Source of the DNA: Bimuria novae-zelandiae CBS 107.79
Lineage: Eukaryota > Ascomycota > Dothideomycetes > Pleosporales > Didymosphaeriaceae
NCBI GenBank assembly: GCA_010015655.1
Contig: ML976689.1
Location: 360,248-424,247, forward strand
Direction: 5' to 3'
Length of the DNA stretch: 64,000 bases
Position 1 is the stretch's first letter. The number at the start of each line of letters is the position of its first letter. Under the pieces are notes generated by a model, which saw nothing but the letters and a program-made list of their open reading frames with translations, did no database searches and was not told the origin of the DNA. The position numbers and the translations under genes are program-made. Positions 34,336 through 46,074 of the stretch are shown here, piece after piece.

Positions 34336-34515
34336 TGCTCACCCAAAGAAGCGGGTGGTTTTCGGACTCCGAAGATTATTTCATTGCCCCTCTTGATATT
34401 GAAAAATTATTGTACAGCGGCCAGGATCGCTAGACATGCCGATAAAGTGCCACGATTCCGCTCCTCCAAATCACTGATTTCATCAACCATATTCCCAATC
34501 TTTCCCAATCGTCCA
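33986..34515. other. Region between UbiA-like and EthD-like genes with a long poly-C run
   Basis: Divergent intergenic DNA. A long plus-strand frame through the C run yields only a poly-proline artefact joined to the EthD frame, so I do not treat it as coding. Confidence 0.6.
34280..34335. repeat. Homopolymer run of 56 C
   Basis: Uninterrupted C from 34280 to 34335 on the plus strand. Runs of this length are very rare in fungal genomes. Possibilities are a real mononucleotide microsatellite or an assembly or sequencing artefact. Confidence 0.95.
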
Positions 34516-34917
34516 ATGCAAGTCAAGATGACGTTCAGCCTACTTCTCTTCATTACCCGCAAGCCGACTCTCACTCCAGCTGAGTTCAAAGCCCACTGGG
34601 ACAACACACATGTCGAGCTCCTGAAGTCAATTGCGGGGGATAAGTTCCCACTCACACACACCCGCCGCTACATTGCTCGCACAGAGGATAATGGCACCTG
34701 GAATGCTGCGGTCATTGCTGGCACTCAGGATGACTTCACATAAGACGGTATTGCGGAGCTTGTCTTCCCGGACAAGCCCGCTTTCGAAACGTTCTTCGGC
34801 ATTGTCTCAGCACATGAGGCGGCAGCTAAGATCGCTGCTGACGAGGAGACCTTCATCGTTCGAGAGAAGATGAAGGCCGTTATTTTGGGTGGCACCTCGA
34901 TTACTTCCAGAGACTAA
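34516..34917 (+). pseudogene. EthD-domain protein, one premature stop
   Basis: Small EthD-type (dimeric alpha/beta-barrel) protein; relatives accompany oxidative degradation or polyketide tailoring pathways. The frame from ATG 34516 reads MTFSLLLFITRKPTLTPAEF, KAHWDNTHVELLKSIAG, HTRRYIARTEDNGTWNAAV, then TAA at 34741-34743. It continues in the same frame DGIAELVFPDKPAFETFFG to a TAA at 34915. The full 133 codons match the family length, so it is one broken gene rather than two. The stop could be CAA to TAA (RIP-type) or a change from TAC/TAT; family context (aromatic before D-G-I-x-E) slightly favours the latter. It may have worked with the neighbouring UbiA and FMO genes. Confidence 0.72.
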
Positions 34918-35105
34918 GCTGATGTGAGTGCGCGAGCCACATTGGGTGGGTTTTCAATTCTTGAAGCACGGCTAACCATCAGCACAGCGAGTGTTGTTTA
35001 CCGAGGCGGGCGAGTCAGCGGCCAATGTCTAAGTGGGAACTTGTGACGGTTCAGTATAGAAGCTTGGGCCACCCGCGTACGTGCGGGCTGTGCACGTGAT
35101 CCACA
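34918..35105. other. Boundary between gene island and second AT-rich tract
   Basis: Normal composition to about 35100, then an abrupt switch to AT-rich DNA. Confidence 0.5.
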
Positions 35106-35299
35106 CTATATAGCTCAATAGAGTAGCTTCTTAATTAAAACAATAATTACCTTAATACCTTTTTTTTAATGTTATAGTTATAACCCTAGTTTGCACCTGC
35201 TAAGGCTACTACTTATAATTATTTATAATAATCTTATAATACCTGCTATATACAACTTATATAATAGCTACACGTTTTTAAAATAATAATAGAATCTAA

Positions 35300-36780
35300 A
35301 CTTATAATAACGCGTATTATAGTAGTCCTTAGCAAGCTTAAGAACTAGCAGGTATAGATTTTTCTTTACAAGGATGTTGCGTAGTAGCACGATCTATAGT
35401 AGTATTATAACTCTAATATTACTATAGCTAACCTGCCTTTATTAATAGAGTCTGTCGAGCCTATAGTGCACTAATATAAAGTTATTATGGTACTTAATAT
35501 AATATACACTAATATTAATTTTAATAATACTAAATTTTAATGCTACTAATTTGCAAATAACTAATATAAAAAGCAATCTATTTATTATCTTAAGTAAAAG
35601 TAGGCACTTTAAAACCTAAATATAAATATTAGTAAGATAATTACTAAGCGCTATATCTCCTTTAAAAAGTACATTACGCTATTAATAGTTGTTTACTAAT
35701 ATAACTTTATTAATAACTATAAGCGCTTGTGTACCCTACTAAATTTACATAATTTTAAATACTAGCTATAATTATAAATTAAAATTACTAATTAGTGCGC
35801 TAAAATTAATATACTTAATATTAAAAATACACGCGTATAAGAAGACTTTTCAATAATTATAAAAATATTAACTTTAAATATAACACGCCAAAGCTAATTA
35901 AGCAGTTTAAGAATAAAAATAATATTATATAAATAGTTACGCTAGAGGACTACGTTGCTGCCTATATAACGCACGTTTAATAAGTCTAACCTGGTTCCTA
36001 GAAGCTTAATAGTATAGTAGGTAATCTTTAAGTGGCAAAGACGTAGAGTAATATTAAGGCTAATAATAAGACTACTATAGGAGGTTAAGCGCTAAGGAGC
36101 ATATATCTCTATAATAATAAATACTAGTATAGTTCGTGTTACTACCTTATTAAAGACTTTTACTTATAACTAAGTAACTTTTAGAACGATCCTACTACGC
36201 GTTAGCGTATTAATTAAGCTTTATAAAATAAACCTAGCCTATCTACGCGAATATAGAAGGTAGTAAATAAAATAAATAGGCGTTTCCTAAAGATAATACT
36301 AGCTATTATAGCTATCTAACTTAATAATAGGTGACTACTAAGTAATAAATGCTTAGCTTTTAGAATAGGCTTATAGAGTATAATAAGTAAGATCTTAGTT
36401 ACTTTAGCTAATAATTATAACGTAATCCTACTAAATATGTTAACTATTACTATAATTAATAATTTTACTATAACAACCTAAGACTAATAGGTCTTTAACC
36501 TAGGTGCTAACACCTATATTATTTATATAACTGATTAGGTTAGCTAAAAGCAGGAGCGCGTTAAGAATTCTAGTATAATTATTAAAGTAAGTAAGTATTA
36601 TTATAAGATCAAGGTCTTGGGCAAGATAACTATAATAAAAATAAGTTTATATTTTAATAGGCGCTATTAACGGAATCTAAACGCTATAATGCTAATTTAG
36701 TTCTTAAATATGGCTTATATTTTAACCTTCTATAACACAAAATATGTAAATATAATATATAGCTATTAAAAATATATAGT
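35300..36780 (+). mobile_element. Decayed Copia-like gag/protease fragment
   Basis: AT-rich with dense TAA/TAG. Plus-strand frames retain gag-like helices (around 35600-36000) and a protease-like LGANTYIIY stretch near 36495, reminiscent of the DSGA protease motif of Copia elements. No LTRs were found, and the limits are approximate. Confidence 0.4.
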
Positions 36781-36789
36781 ATAGATAAA

Positions 36790-37440
36790 AAAAGCTTCGT
36801 AATTAGAGTAATTCACAGATTAAAAAGAGTCTTTAGTAATGACGTATATAAATATAAACGCATTAATTTAGCTCCTTAAAATAAATTCTGTAACTAGGTA
36901 ATAGTGTTAGCGTTAATTTACACTAATAAAAGTATATTATTACTATTTATTATATATCCAGCAAAGAAAGGAAATATATAGGCTAGCTAAGTTAAAAATA
37001 TTTATCTAAAAACATATTAAGTCTATTTTATAAACTTACTTATAGGCTAAATAAATAATAATATTAGTCTTACGTAGCTTAAGTAGGTATTTAATTATTA
37101 CACTAAACCGAAATCACGAAGGAGATATGGATTATTAATAATAAATAATTGTATTAGTTATATAATAATAGATTTTATTAGGTTGAATAATAATAATAAG
37201 ATACTACTATATATATTTTCTTTATATTTAACTTATATACTTTAGCTATTAGATATAGTTAGCTTTAGTCTTCTAGTAACGAATTACTTTTAGGAACTTA
37301 TAAATTATCTTTGCATAATATATAAATAAATTTTTATTAAAAAAGATGACTTCTTCTTAATATTTTAGGCTACCTAATTAGATATATTTACCTAAAAGTT
37401 AGTTTTTTAGTTTATTTAAAGCTACTAGCATATCGCTACT
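36790..37440 (+). mobile_element. Decayed Fot1/pogo DDE transposase fragment
   Basis: Plus-strand reading near 37120-37380 gives LLIINNCISYIIIDFI, LYLTYILQLLDIVSFS and KDDFFLIFQAT, the second half of a Fot1-type DDE domain in which the usual DGHGSH is altered to NNCISY by transitions. No TIRs were located. Confidence 0.55.
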
Positions 37441-37496
37441 TAATTTTAAAAAAATACTTTAAAGATTTAGAATTAATACTAAATAGCTTTTAGTTA

Positions 37497-37574
37497 CCTA
37501 AGACGTTAGCTTCATGTTACACTAAGGGGGACTAGCCTAAGACGTTAGCTTCATGTTACACTAAGGGGGACTAG
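37497..37574. repeat. 39-bp exact tandem duplication in AT-rich tract
   Basis: Two copies of a 39-bp unit beginning CCTAAGACGTTAGC and containing a GGGGG run, at 37497-37535 and 37536-37574, within and at the end of the Fot1 remnant. The copies are identical although the surrounding DNA is heavily mutated. Confidence 0.85.
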
Positions 37575-38626
37575 CCTAAAGTAGAAATGCTAGTACGTAA
37601 ATCTATAAAGGATATACACTTTTACAAGTTAAAAAAGGTTCACTACACCCTCTACTACCTAGTAGCTTAGAGTAAGCTTATCTACTATAATGTTACAAGG
37701 GGCTATACGTACCTAAGCCTGTTCCAGATAAGGGGAGGATAGGTTAAGGGTAAAACACCTTATAGATATTTAGTGGTTAAGAGTAGTAGTAGCAACACCA
37801 GGTTTGCAAATAATTTAATTCTATAATAAATTATAAAATAACTAACTAGGAGATTTACTAATTTGTTATAAAAAAAATATACTTACAGCATATTAAGTTA
37901 ATTATAAGAAGTGGGAAAATTCTAAAAAAATATTAAACTATATACTATTTATTTTATTTTTTACTATTATTTAAATTATCTTTATAGTCCTGCTAAGGCC
38001 TTCCTCCTAGAGGTAGTCCTTATAACTTACTATAGCCTTAATCCTTATACAGGACTTCTCGCTTATATAAAACTATATTACGTAATTTCTAACTTAAACT
38101 ATCCTGCGCCTTTGTGTATTCCTTTAATGCAATTATTTTACTAATAATAACCTTTTTAGCATAGTTATTAAGTTTTTATATTCTTATAGGGTTTATAATC
38201 GTAGTATTGTCCTCCTTTTAAAGCTGTTATCCTAATACTTTATTTTATTATGTTATTATACTATTAGCGCGTAAGTTTTAATTTATATAAAAGTACGCGT
38301 TTTCACGTTTTAAAGTAAGTTATAGCCTTCCCTTAATTTCTTGTACCTTACAAACTATACTAAAAGCTTTTTATTTATTTAATACCACCCGTCGCATCCG
38401 TGTGGATAAAGTAAAATTTTAGGAACTTAAGATAATATCTAGTTAGAAGTGTTATTAGAGAATAAAATTATAGTGCTTTATAAATACTGCCTCTAGGGAG
38501 TGTGCGGGCTGTATTTCTATTTATACTTTATATAGTTTATAGGTTCCTAAAAAAGATTAAAAACGTGTTTAGAAAAAGAAGCGCAAAAAGCGCTTAAAAT
38601 TACTTATAATTAAAAAGTGTTAAGCT
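37575..38626. other. AT-rich repeat remnants, no identifiable element
   Basis: RIP-like sequence in which I find no LTR pair, TIR pair or readable domain. It forms the left flank of the Gypsy insertion. Confidence 0.4.
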
Positions 38627-38631
38627 CTAGC

Positions 38632-38900
38632 TGTGACGGCCTGGCATGTCGACAGGACACATGACCTCGCGTGAGAGGCGCGACTGCCTCACGCCTGGGT
38701 GCAGCTGCCTTACGCCTGGGCGCAGCTGCCCACGCACCCAGTGTAACTATCTCGGATAGATAGATGTTCCGTGCCGAGCGGCAGCGCATAAAAGCGCCGC
38801 AGGCCTGTGTACCTATAGTCTCCTTATCTTAGTGTAGCTAAAATAGAGCTAACCTACCTTATCTACTCTCTTAATGCAGGAGCCTGTGCCTATCCTTATA
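38632..38900 (+). repeat. 5' LTR of the Gypsy element
   Basis: 269 bp starting TGTGACGGCC. It contains internal repeats of GCCTCACGCCTGGG/GCAGCTGCC type and a CATAAAAGCGC TATA-like box shared with the 3' copy. Confidence 0.92.
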
Positions 38901-38949
38901 TTATACTAAGATCTTTTTACTTAGCTAAAGATAGTAATAAAATATTAAG

Positions 38950-41900
38950 TTAAACTACTTAATCTACCTGCGCGTATAACTTAATAATAACTACCTTAAA
39001 GGATTTATCGCATAACTACGCTAAGCTATTAGTTTATTATAAAATATAATTACCTGTAATAAGAGATCTTAATACTACTAAGCAACGTATCGCTTAAAGA
39101 GAGTTAAAAGACGTAGTTTAAAAATTAGCACGCCATAGCTAGCTAGAAGAGCTAATTAGCCTACTACCCTTTACTTAACGAACGTGCTATATAGGCAACC
39201 TACTACTTACGTAAAGAGGGCTATAAGAGCCCTAGCCTCTATAAGAGAGGAACCTATCCTTACTAACTATCTTAAGCACTACCTGCTCGCCTTCTCCCTA
39301 CTAGAGAACTAATAACTAGCTACTCTACCTATAGTATTAATAAAATAGCACTAAAACACCTATTTATAGCGTTAGCTCTAGAAAAGGAGATGCTAGGCAG
39401 CGCGTACAACCTATCCAAGCCCTTTATCTACTAAGAACACAAAATCCAGAGCTACGGCTCTATTACTAAGGAAAACCACAATTAAGATACTTCCCTAAAA
39501 CTTACTTATATCTAGCAAGGTATTAATAAGGACCTCTTATAACCTCCCTAGCTACTTATGTTTGCTAGTAATAACCTAATCACTACGACACTAGAGGCCG
39601 TAATTAAGCATTTTAGGCAGGAACTAGCAAAGATTACTGTAGAGCTAGTTAGCTAGCTACTTCTTTATAGTGTGGAGCGATAATAACTATATATGTACCG
39701 CCAGATTGCTACTAATGCTTTGGCTAAAGGCGAAGGGCTGTATAGAGCCCTTGTTTAAGCGCAGTAAAAGATAGACAGGTTAGAAGCCTAACTTGCTAAA
39801 TAGGCTATAGCAGGCTCTACCCCTAATATACTAGTAACTTAATCTTGTATAACTAAATTCTAAATCCTCCTTTAGACCCTAAGCTAGAGCGTCCCCTCCG
39901 CTAATAACCTGCCAAGCTCTAAGTCTAGTAAGCCTAATAACTTATGTTTTTCGCGCTTATTACTATTTAAGCCTGTTACTTATCTATATACACGCTCTTT
40001 AGGCGTAAGCTAGCGCTTAGTTAAGTTCTTAAACCCTTCGCTACTTTTAGACAGCAAGATAACTACGACCTTTAAGCACTAGAGGGCCTATATAGAGAAT
40101 AAACTTTGGTCTAACCGCGATTAGTTTGTGGAAGAGACTTTAGAGGATATCTAAGAGCGTATTACAGTATATATAACTACACGCACAGAGGATCCTGCCT
40201 GTAACTAACTTATAACTTTAATTAGAGCTCTACGAGATAGTGGCGAACGCATTAATAGTAAATTTATAATAGATATAATAGAGTAAGCTTTTAGTAACCT
40301 ACATAAGGAGAAGAAGGCCTGTTAGGCATTTATCTAACTACGCCTCTACTCTATAGCTAAGTTTACTAGCTTTTAAGTAGACTTCTTTCGCCTTGCGACG
40401 CAGCGCAAGCTACCTACTAATTAATAAGTTAAAAAGTTCTATAAGAAGCTTATAGATTAACTTTGTATAAATATAGGCCGTGATATTTATCGCCTTAAGA
40501 ATAATTACTTTAAGTTTATTAACATCGCCCGCGACCTCGCACGAAAGGTAGTAATTATAGACTCCTAGGTTATAGCGCGCGCTAAACGAGAATCTCGAAA
40601 AAAGGCTACTCCTACCTTAGCTACTAGGTCTTACAAGTACGCTTTAATACCGGCGCAGCCCCTTGCTTGTATATAACTAACGTGCGCCGCTACTATAGCT
40701 CTAGGTGGCTAGCTTACCTGCTACTATTATAAAAAGTTAGGATATATTACTTAAGACTGCCTAAATAGCCCTATTAATTAAAAAGCGTTAGAGGCTAGCA
40801 ATTTAGCACTATAAGCTAATAAAGAGATATACTATAAGGCTAAGGACGGAGGCTTCCTCTCTTCTAATAAGGAATTGGGAAAAGTATTACTCTAGGGGAA
40901 GTCTCCTTCCTAGAGAATCCTATAGGAGCTGCTAGCATACAAGATCTCTTATTTAGCGGAAGTGCTTTCACTCTACCCTACTATATTTTAATAAACGGGC
41001 TAGCAATTAGGTTAAAGGCTTTTATTAATATAGGCGTAGGTAGTTACGTTTTAGTCTATTTTAAATACTTTCGCATAATTAAGAAGGGACTTAAAGTATT
41101 TATTAAAAGCATAAAAGCTGTTCCCCTGGCTAGATATAATAGTTAACTAAACGGGCAGGTGAATAAGCATTTCCAGGCTAACCTAGTGCTAGACGGCCAC
41201 CGCCTTACTACTTACTTTATACCTTGCGACACTAGTTGCTACGACCTTATAGTTAGCCGCAAGCTTCTTGAGGAAGCTAATGTCTAGATTAACTATAGGT
41301 AGTAGATACTTAAGTGGCTAGATATAATATAGATTAACTATAAATAAGATATTATTATCCCAACGCAGGGCATAGCTATAGAAATTAATCCTAAGCATTA
41401 GGTAGATACTAACTAACGTGATAAGCTTATAGACGTGGCTATTATATAGCATATCTACTGCTTATCGCAGTAATCCCCTCAGCGTCGTACCTACTAGAAG
41501 AACCTAGCGAAGATAGAGGAGTAGCTCCGCTACTAAGCGCTGCTATTATAAGAGTAGTAGCTAACTTGCCCTAAACCTGTCTCCCGCGAGGACCTCGCTA
41601 AGGCAGGCCTTAAGATTAATATTATAAGAGCTATAGCATTTATAATTAATGCGCGTTAGAAAAAGATAGTTATTAGTTATATTAGTATTTACGAAGTAGA
41701 GAAGCTAATTTAAGACTATAAGGAGGAGCTAGGCTAGACAGACCCGCTAGACCTAGATAAAGAACTCCGCTAGCTTCTTATAAAGAAGTTACTATTCCTA
41801 GGCTATACGGGCGCTACCCTAGCTTACTTCTTAAAGAAGAACTCTAACGTACTACCTCTATACCGCGATAGCGTTAATTACAATATTAAGCTAATTATAG

Positions 41901-44900
41901 ATAACACACTAATATTAAGCCTACTATATAGTATGTTTCTAGAGTAGTTATAGCTTATTAAGGATTACCTAAATAACTATCTCTAACGCGGCGTTATTAC
42001 TTATAGCAACGCGCCCTACGCCTTACTAGTACTATTTACTAAGAAGTCTAAAGAGAGGTAGCGATTTTGTGTTAACTATCGCAAGCTTAACGCTATTATA
42101 AAGAAAGATATCTATCCTATCCTACTTATCTAAGAGACCCTTATAAGGCTCGCCCGTGCTAAGATATTTACTAAGCTAGACGTACGGCAGGCCTTTTATC
42201 GCATTTGACTAGACAAGGAAGTAGAGGACCTAACCACGTTTTATATATTCTATAGTAACTATAAGTATCGTATGCTCCTATTTAGTCTCTATAATAGACC
42301 TGCTACCTTCTAGCGATATATTAACAGGGTACTATATAGCCTACTTAACGACTTTTGCATAGTATATCTGGACAATATCCTTATCTACTTAGAGGATTTA
42401 CTACACTATAAGGAGCATGTTGCGCAGGTGCTTAAACAACTCCGCGACGCTGGTTTATAAGTAGACATTAAGAAGAGCAAGTTTATAGTAACTAGGACAA
42501 AGTTCCTTAGCCTTATTATTAGTACTTAAGGCATTTAAAAGGACCTAGAGAAGATTGCTACTATACAGAACTAGCCTATGCTTATATTAGTTAAAAGTAT
42601 ATAGTTATTTTTAGGCTTCTATAACTTCTACTAAATCTTCCTTAAGGACTATAGACGCATTATTAGACTACTTATAAAGCTCCTTAAGAAGGGCGCCTAG
42701 CATGCCTTTAAAGAGCGAGAGCTTGTAGCCTTTTAGTAAGTTAAAGACCTTATGCTATTAGATAACGTACTTGCTTACTACTCTCCCTATCGCGTTACAC
42801 GCATGGAAACAAACGCAAGCGATAGTGTTGTTGCTAGCGTACTCTCTTAGCTATAGGACGACGGACTCTGGCGACCTATAGCCTTCTATTCTAAGATAAT
42901 AAGCGACCCGCAGATAAACTATAATATACACGATAAAGAGATACTAGCCGTAATCTATAGCCTTAAAGAATAGAGATCTTAGCTTATTAGTCTATAAACG
43001 ATTGAGCCCTTTAGCGCTATTACTAACTATTAAGCGCTAGAGTACTTCTTTACTAAGCGTAAGCTTACTCCTTGACAGATGCGCTAGGCTATAATAGTAG
43101 CTAATTTTAACCTAAAACTTACCTACTAACTAGGCACTACTAACGTGGTGGCTAACGCGCTATTACGTAAGCAAGAGGAACTATAGACTTAGAAAGAGAA
43201 GGATAAGGTAGCTTGTATAAGAGTCTTTTTATAGGCTAAGTAGCTAGATATTAACATAGTGCAAGAAGCCACAACCTAACTCGCTAACCTAGCTACTTAA
43301 GGATTATAAGGCTAGGAGCTTAAGATTACTATAATAGATATCTTTTTAGCCTCTTCTTTTACAGAGGATCCTCATGCCCTCGTTAATTAGGTAATTAAGG
43401 TAAACTAGAATTACGATAGCCTATAAAAGCTGCAGGAAAAAGCTCTATCTAATAACTAAGGACTATAGAAGCTAAATAATTAAGATCTACTCTTATATAA
43501 AGATTAGCTAGTTATCCTAGCAGTTAACTTCCTACGCACCTACTTAATCTAAGCCGCCTATACTACGTAGCTTACTACTTACCTAGGAAAAAGGAAGATA
43601 GTAAAGCTACTTAGAGATTAGTACTACTAGCCAAATCTAGTAAAGGATATAGACACCTATGTCGCCACCTATAAGGCTTATTAATAGAGTTATACGCCCC
43701 GCGATCGCACCCTAGGACCACTTAAGCTACTATTAATACTAGAGTAAGTATAGCAGGACGTTTTAATAGACTTTAAGTTATTCCTACCTAATAAGAAAGG
43801 GTATAATAACGCCTTTATTATAGTTAACTACCTAAGCAAGCGCTGCTTCTCACTACCTTGTTATAAGATAACTACGGTAGAACAGGCTATAGATATATAC
43901 TATCGCTATATCTGGCGCGTGTACGGCCCACCTAAGTCTATTGTCTCTAATCGAGGCCCGTAGTTTATCTTAGTATTTATAAACGAGCTATGCTAACTTA
44001 TGGGCGTTAAGTAAAAGCTCTTAATAGCTTATTATCTTTAGACTAATAGTAATATAAAAATTATAAACTAGTACCTTAACTAGCGCCTTCGCCTATTTAT
44101 TAACTACTACTAGGATAACTAGTCTAACCTACTACCCTGTATAGACTAGGCTTAGGCTATACTGCCTTATGAGACTATAGGCCTCTCGCCGTACGAGATC
44201 GAGTTCGGACATTAGCCTACACACTACTAGGACTAGGAAGAGCGGATAAAGACCTCGCCTATAGCCCGTAAGTAGATATCCTAAGAGGAAGCACAGAACT
44301 ACGTAAAGGTTTAATATAACGCTATAAATCGGGCTATAAAGATAGCTTAGAGAGAGATTATTTATGCCTAGGAGTAATAAGCACGTCAAGTAAACAAGAA
44401 ATAACGTAAGCTAGATTTTAGAGTAGGTAATTAAGTCTATATCACGCTAAGAGGCTTTATAACTAACTAGCCTAGTTAGAAGCTTAACTAGCAGATGTAC
44501 GGGCCCTACCTAATTATTATTATAAAAGGACACTCTTACTAAGTTAAGCTTCTGCTATACATGTATATGCATAATGTCTTCTATATAGACTGCCTATAGA
44601 AAGCCGCCACAGACATACTACTAGGTTAGATAGAGCTAGAAGAGGAGCTAATAGAGGTTAATAGTAACCTAGAATAGCAAGTAAAGGAGATCCTTAATAG
44701 CTATATCTACTAAGGACGTTTGTAATATAAAGTCTCCTAGACTACTTATAATCCTAACCCTACCTAGTACAACGCCCGAGGCTTTATTAGGGCACTATAT
44801 AAGGTAAAGGAGTATTATAACGCATACCTAGACAAAGCGGGGCTGCTATTGTGACTAGATATCTGGCTACGAGCGTACAAGGCCGGCACCTATCTAGAGA

Positions 44901-44960
44901 TAATAGAGGAAGATAATAAAGCTATAGTTATACTAACACAAGGCAAGACACGAAGGAGGT
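38950..44960 (+). pseudogene. Gypsy gag-pol relic, RIP-inactivated
   Basis: Readable segments in order: gag region to about 40700; a zinc knuckle near 40715-40760 whose second cysteine appears changed to tyrosine (TGT to TAT); reverse transcriptase 42050-42560 with CVNYRKLNAIIKKD, KIFTKLDVRQAFYRI and YLDNILIY, where the second catalytic Asp is now Asn; RNase H about 42780-43190; integrase 43560-44400 (IDFKLFLPNKKGYNNAFIIV, then VYGPPKSIVSNRGP); and a chromodomain-like C-terminal segment near 44690-44800. Stops are nearly all TAA/TAG. The changed RT aspartate and the changed zinc ligand are the expected G-to-A transitions. Confidence 0.85.
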
Positions 44961-45005
44961 AACATAACGGACTTAGAGAACTACGCCCACCTTAGAGGGG
45001 GGTAA

Positions 45006-45274
45006 TATAATAGCCTGGCATGCCAGCAGGACACATAACCTCGCGTGAGAGGCGCAACTGCCTCACGCCTAGGTGCAGCTGCCTCACGCCTGGGCGCAGC
45101 TGCCCACGCACCCAGTGTAGCTATCTCGGATAGATAGATGTTCCGTGCCGAGCGGCAGCGCATAAAAGCGCCGCAGGCCTGTGTACCTACAGTCTCCTCA
45201 TCTTAGTGTAGCTGAAATAGAGCCAACCTACCTCATCTACTCTCTTGATGCAGGAGCCTGTGCCCGTCCTCACA
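45006..45274 (+). repeat. 3' LTR of the Gypsy element
   Basis: 269 bp ending CCTCACA, followed by the CTAGC target duplication. It is less RIP-mutated at its right end than the 5' copy. Confidence 0.93.
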
Positions 45275-45279
45275 CTAGC

Positions 45280-45690
45280 TACTAAAGAGTTAGCTTGCCT
45301 AGCCTTAACGATCGCCCGTCTTCGTCACGAGCTAGCTAAGGTAGAAAAAAAGGAATATAATTATGCTTAGCACGACCTTTATGTTGCTAATAAAATAGAG
45401 CTTTTAAAGGAATCAAAAGAAGATCTAAAAGGTACATTCACTATTAATATTCACGAACTATTATAACTCGCACCTTTAGAGGCTAACTTAAGCTAGTTAT
45501 AAGTTAATTTTATTTATTTAATTTTAATCTTTTTTTATTTTTTAATATTTCCTCTTTTCTCGCCAATTTTCTGTCCAAGGGTGTTATTAGTAGTAATCTA
45601 TTATAAATTTCTTATAGTTTATAAAATTTTCCTCTAGCTCTTAGGTATTATACTATTTTAGGTATCCCTTCTATTTAACTAGTTATCTCG
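45280..45690. other. AT-rich flank of the Gypsy element
   Basis: About 410 bp of repeat remnant with a lysine/glutamate-rich but interrupted plus-strand frame. No identity can be given. GC-normal sequence resumes at about 45690. Confidence 0.4.
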
Positions 45691-46074
45691 GTGAGAGTGG
45701 AACCGCATCCGGAAATGGAGGCCCGCTTGGCAGCTCGCCGCTTTTATATGACCCGTGCGCCGATCATATCACATAAAAGTGCGCCGCCCTCGCCGTCCTA
45801 CCGTCCTCCTTCCATCGTCTTTTTTCTCCTAGCACCCGCCTCTCCCTTATTGGTCGCTCGGACTCACCTGTGAGGCATTTTTTCACCCTTTGGCACATCC
45901 TGCAACCGCCGCACTGCCCGGGTGGCCCCAGCTGTCCCCCTTTCTGGACCGACGATGGAGGCGTTGCGCCATGTCTGAGGGAGCCCATATCCCCTTTTCG
46001 ATACATCACGAGCAGCTCTGCTGAATCCCGGATTTCGGCAGCCCTGGCTCTCGCGCCTTCGCCGTGACTGAGCA

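Larger units (their letters stand above)
38632..45274 (+). mobile_element. Complete but inactivated Ty3/Gypsy LTR retrotransposon (6.6 kb)
   Basis: Two 269-bp LTRs (38632-38900 and 45006-45274) are flanked by the perfect 5-bp target duplication CTAGC (38627-38631 and 45275-45279). The plus strand reads gag, protease, reverse transcriptase, RNase H, integrase, the Gypsy order, with many TAA/TAG stops. A G-rich polypurine tract (AGAGGGGGGTAA) directly precedes the 3' LTR. The 5' LTR starts TG but ends TA; the 3' LTR starts TA but ends CA, so each has one RIP-altered terminus. Confidence 0.93.

Noticed and set aside
34201..34743. 180-codon plus-strand frame with a poly-proline stretch fused to the EthD start
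   Set aside because: The proline run is just the 56-C homopolymer translated in frame; the EthD domain has its own ATG at 34516 and family-like N-terminus.
44132..44389. 85-codon minus-strand frame
   Set aside because: Antisense to the Gypsy integrase relic; leucine/tyrosine-rich composition arises from AT-rich DNA.
45691..46070. Several short overlapping frames at the start of the second island
   Set aside because: None has a domain or a coherent extension; proline/serine-rich low-complexity readings on both strands.
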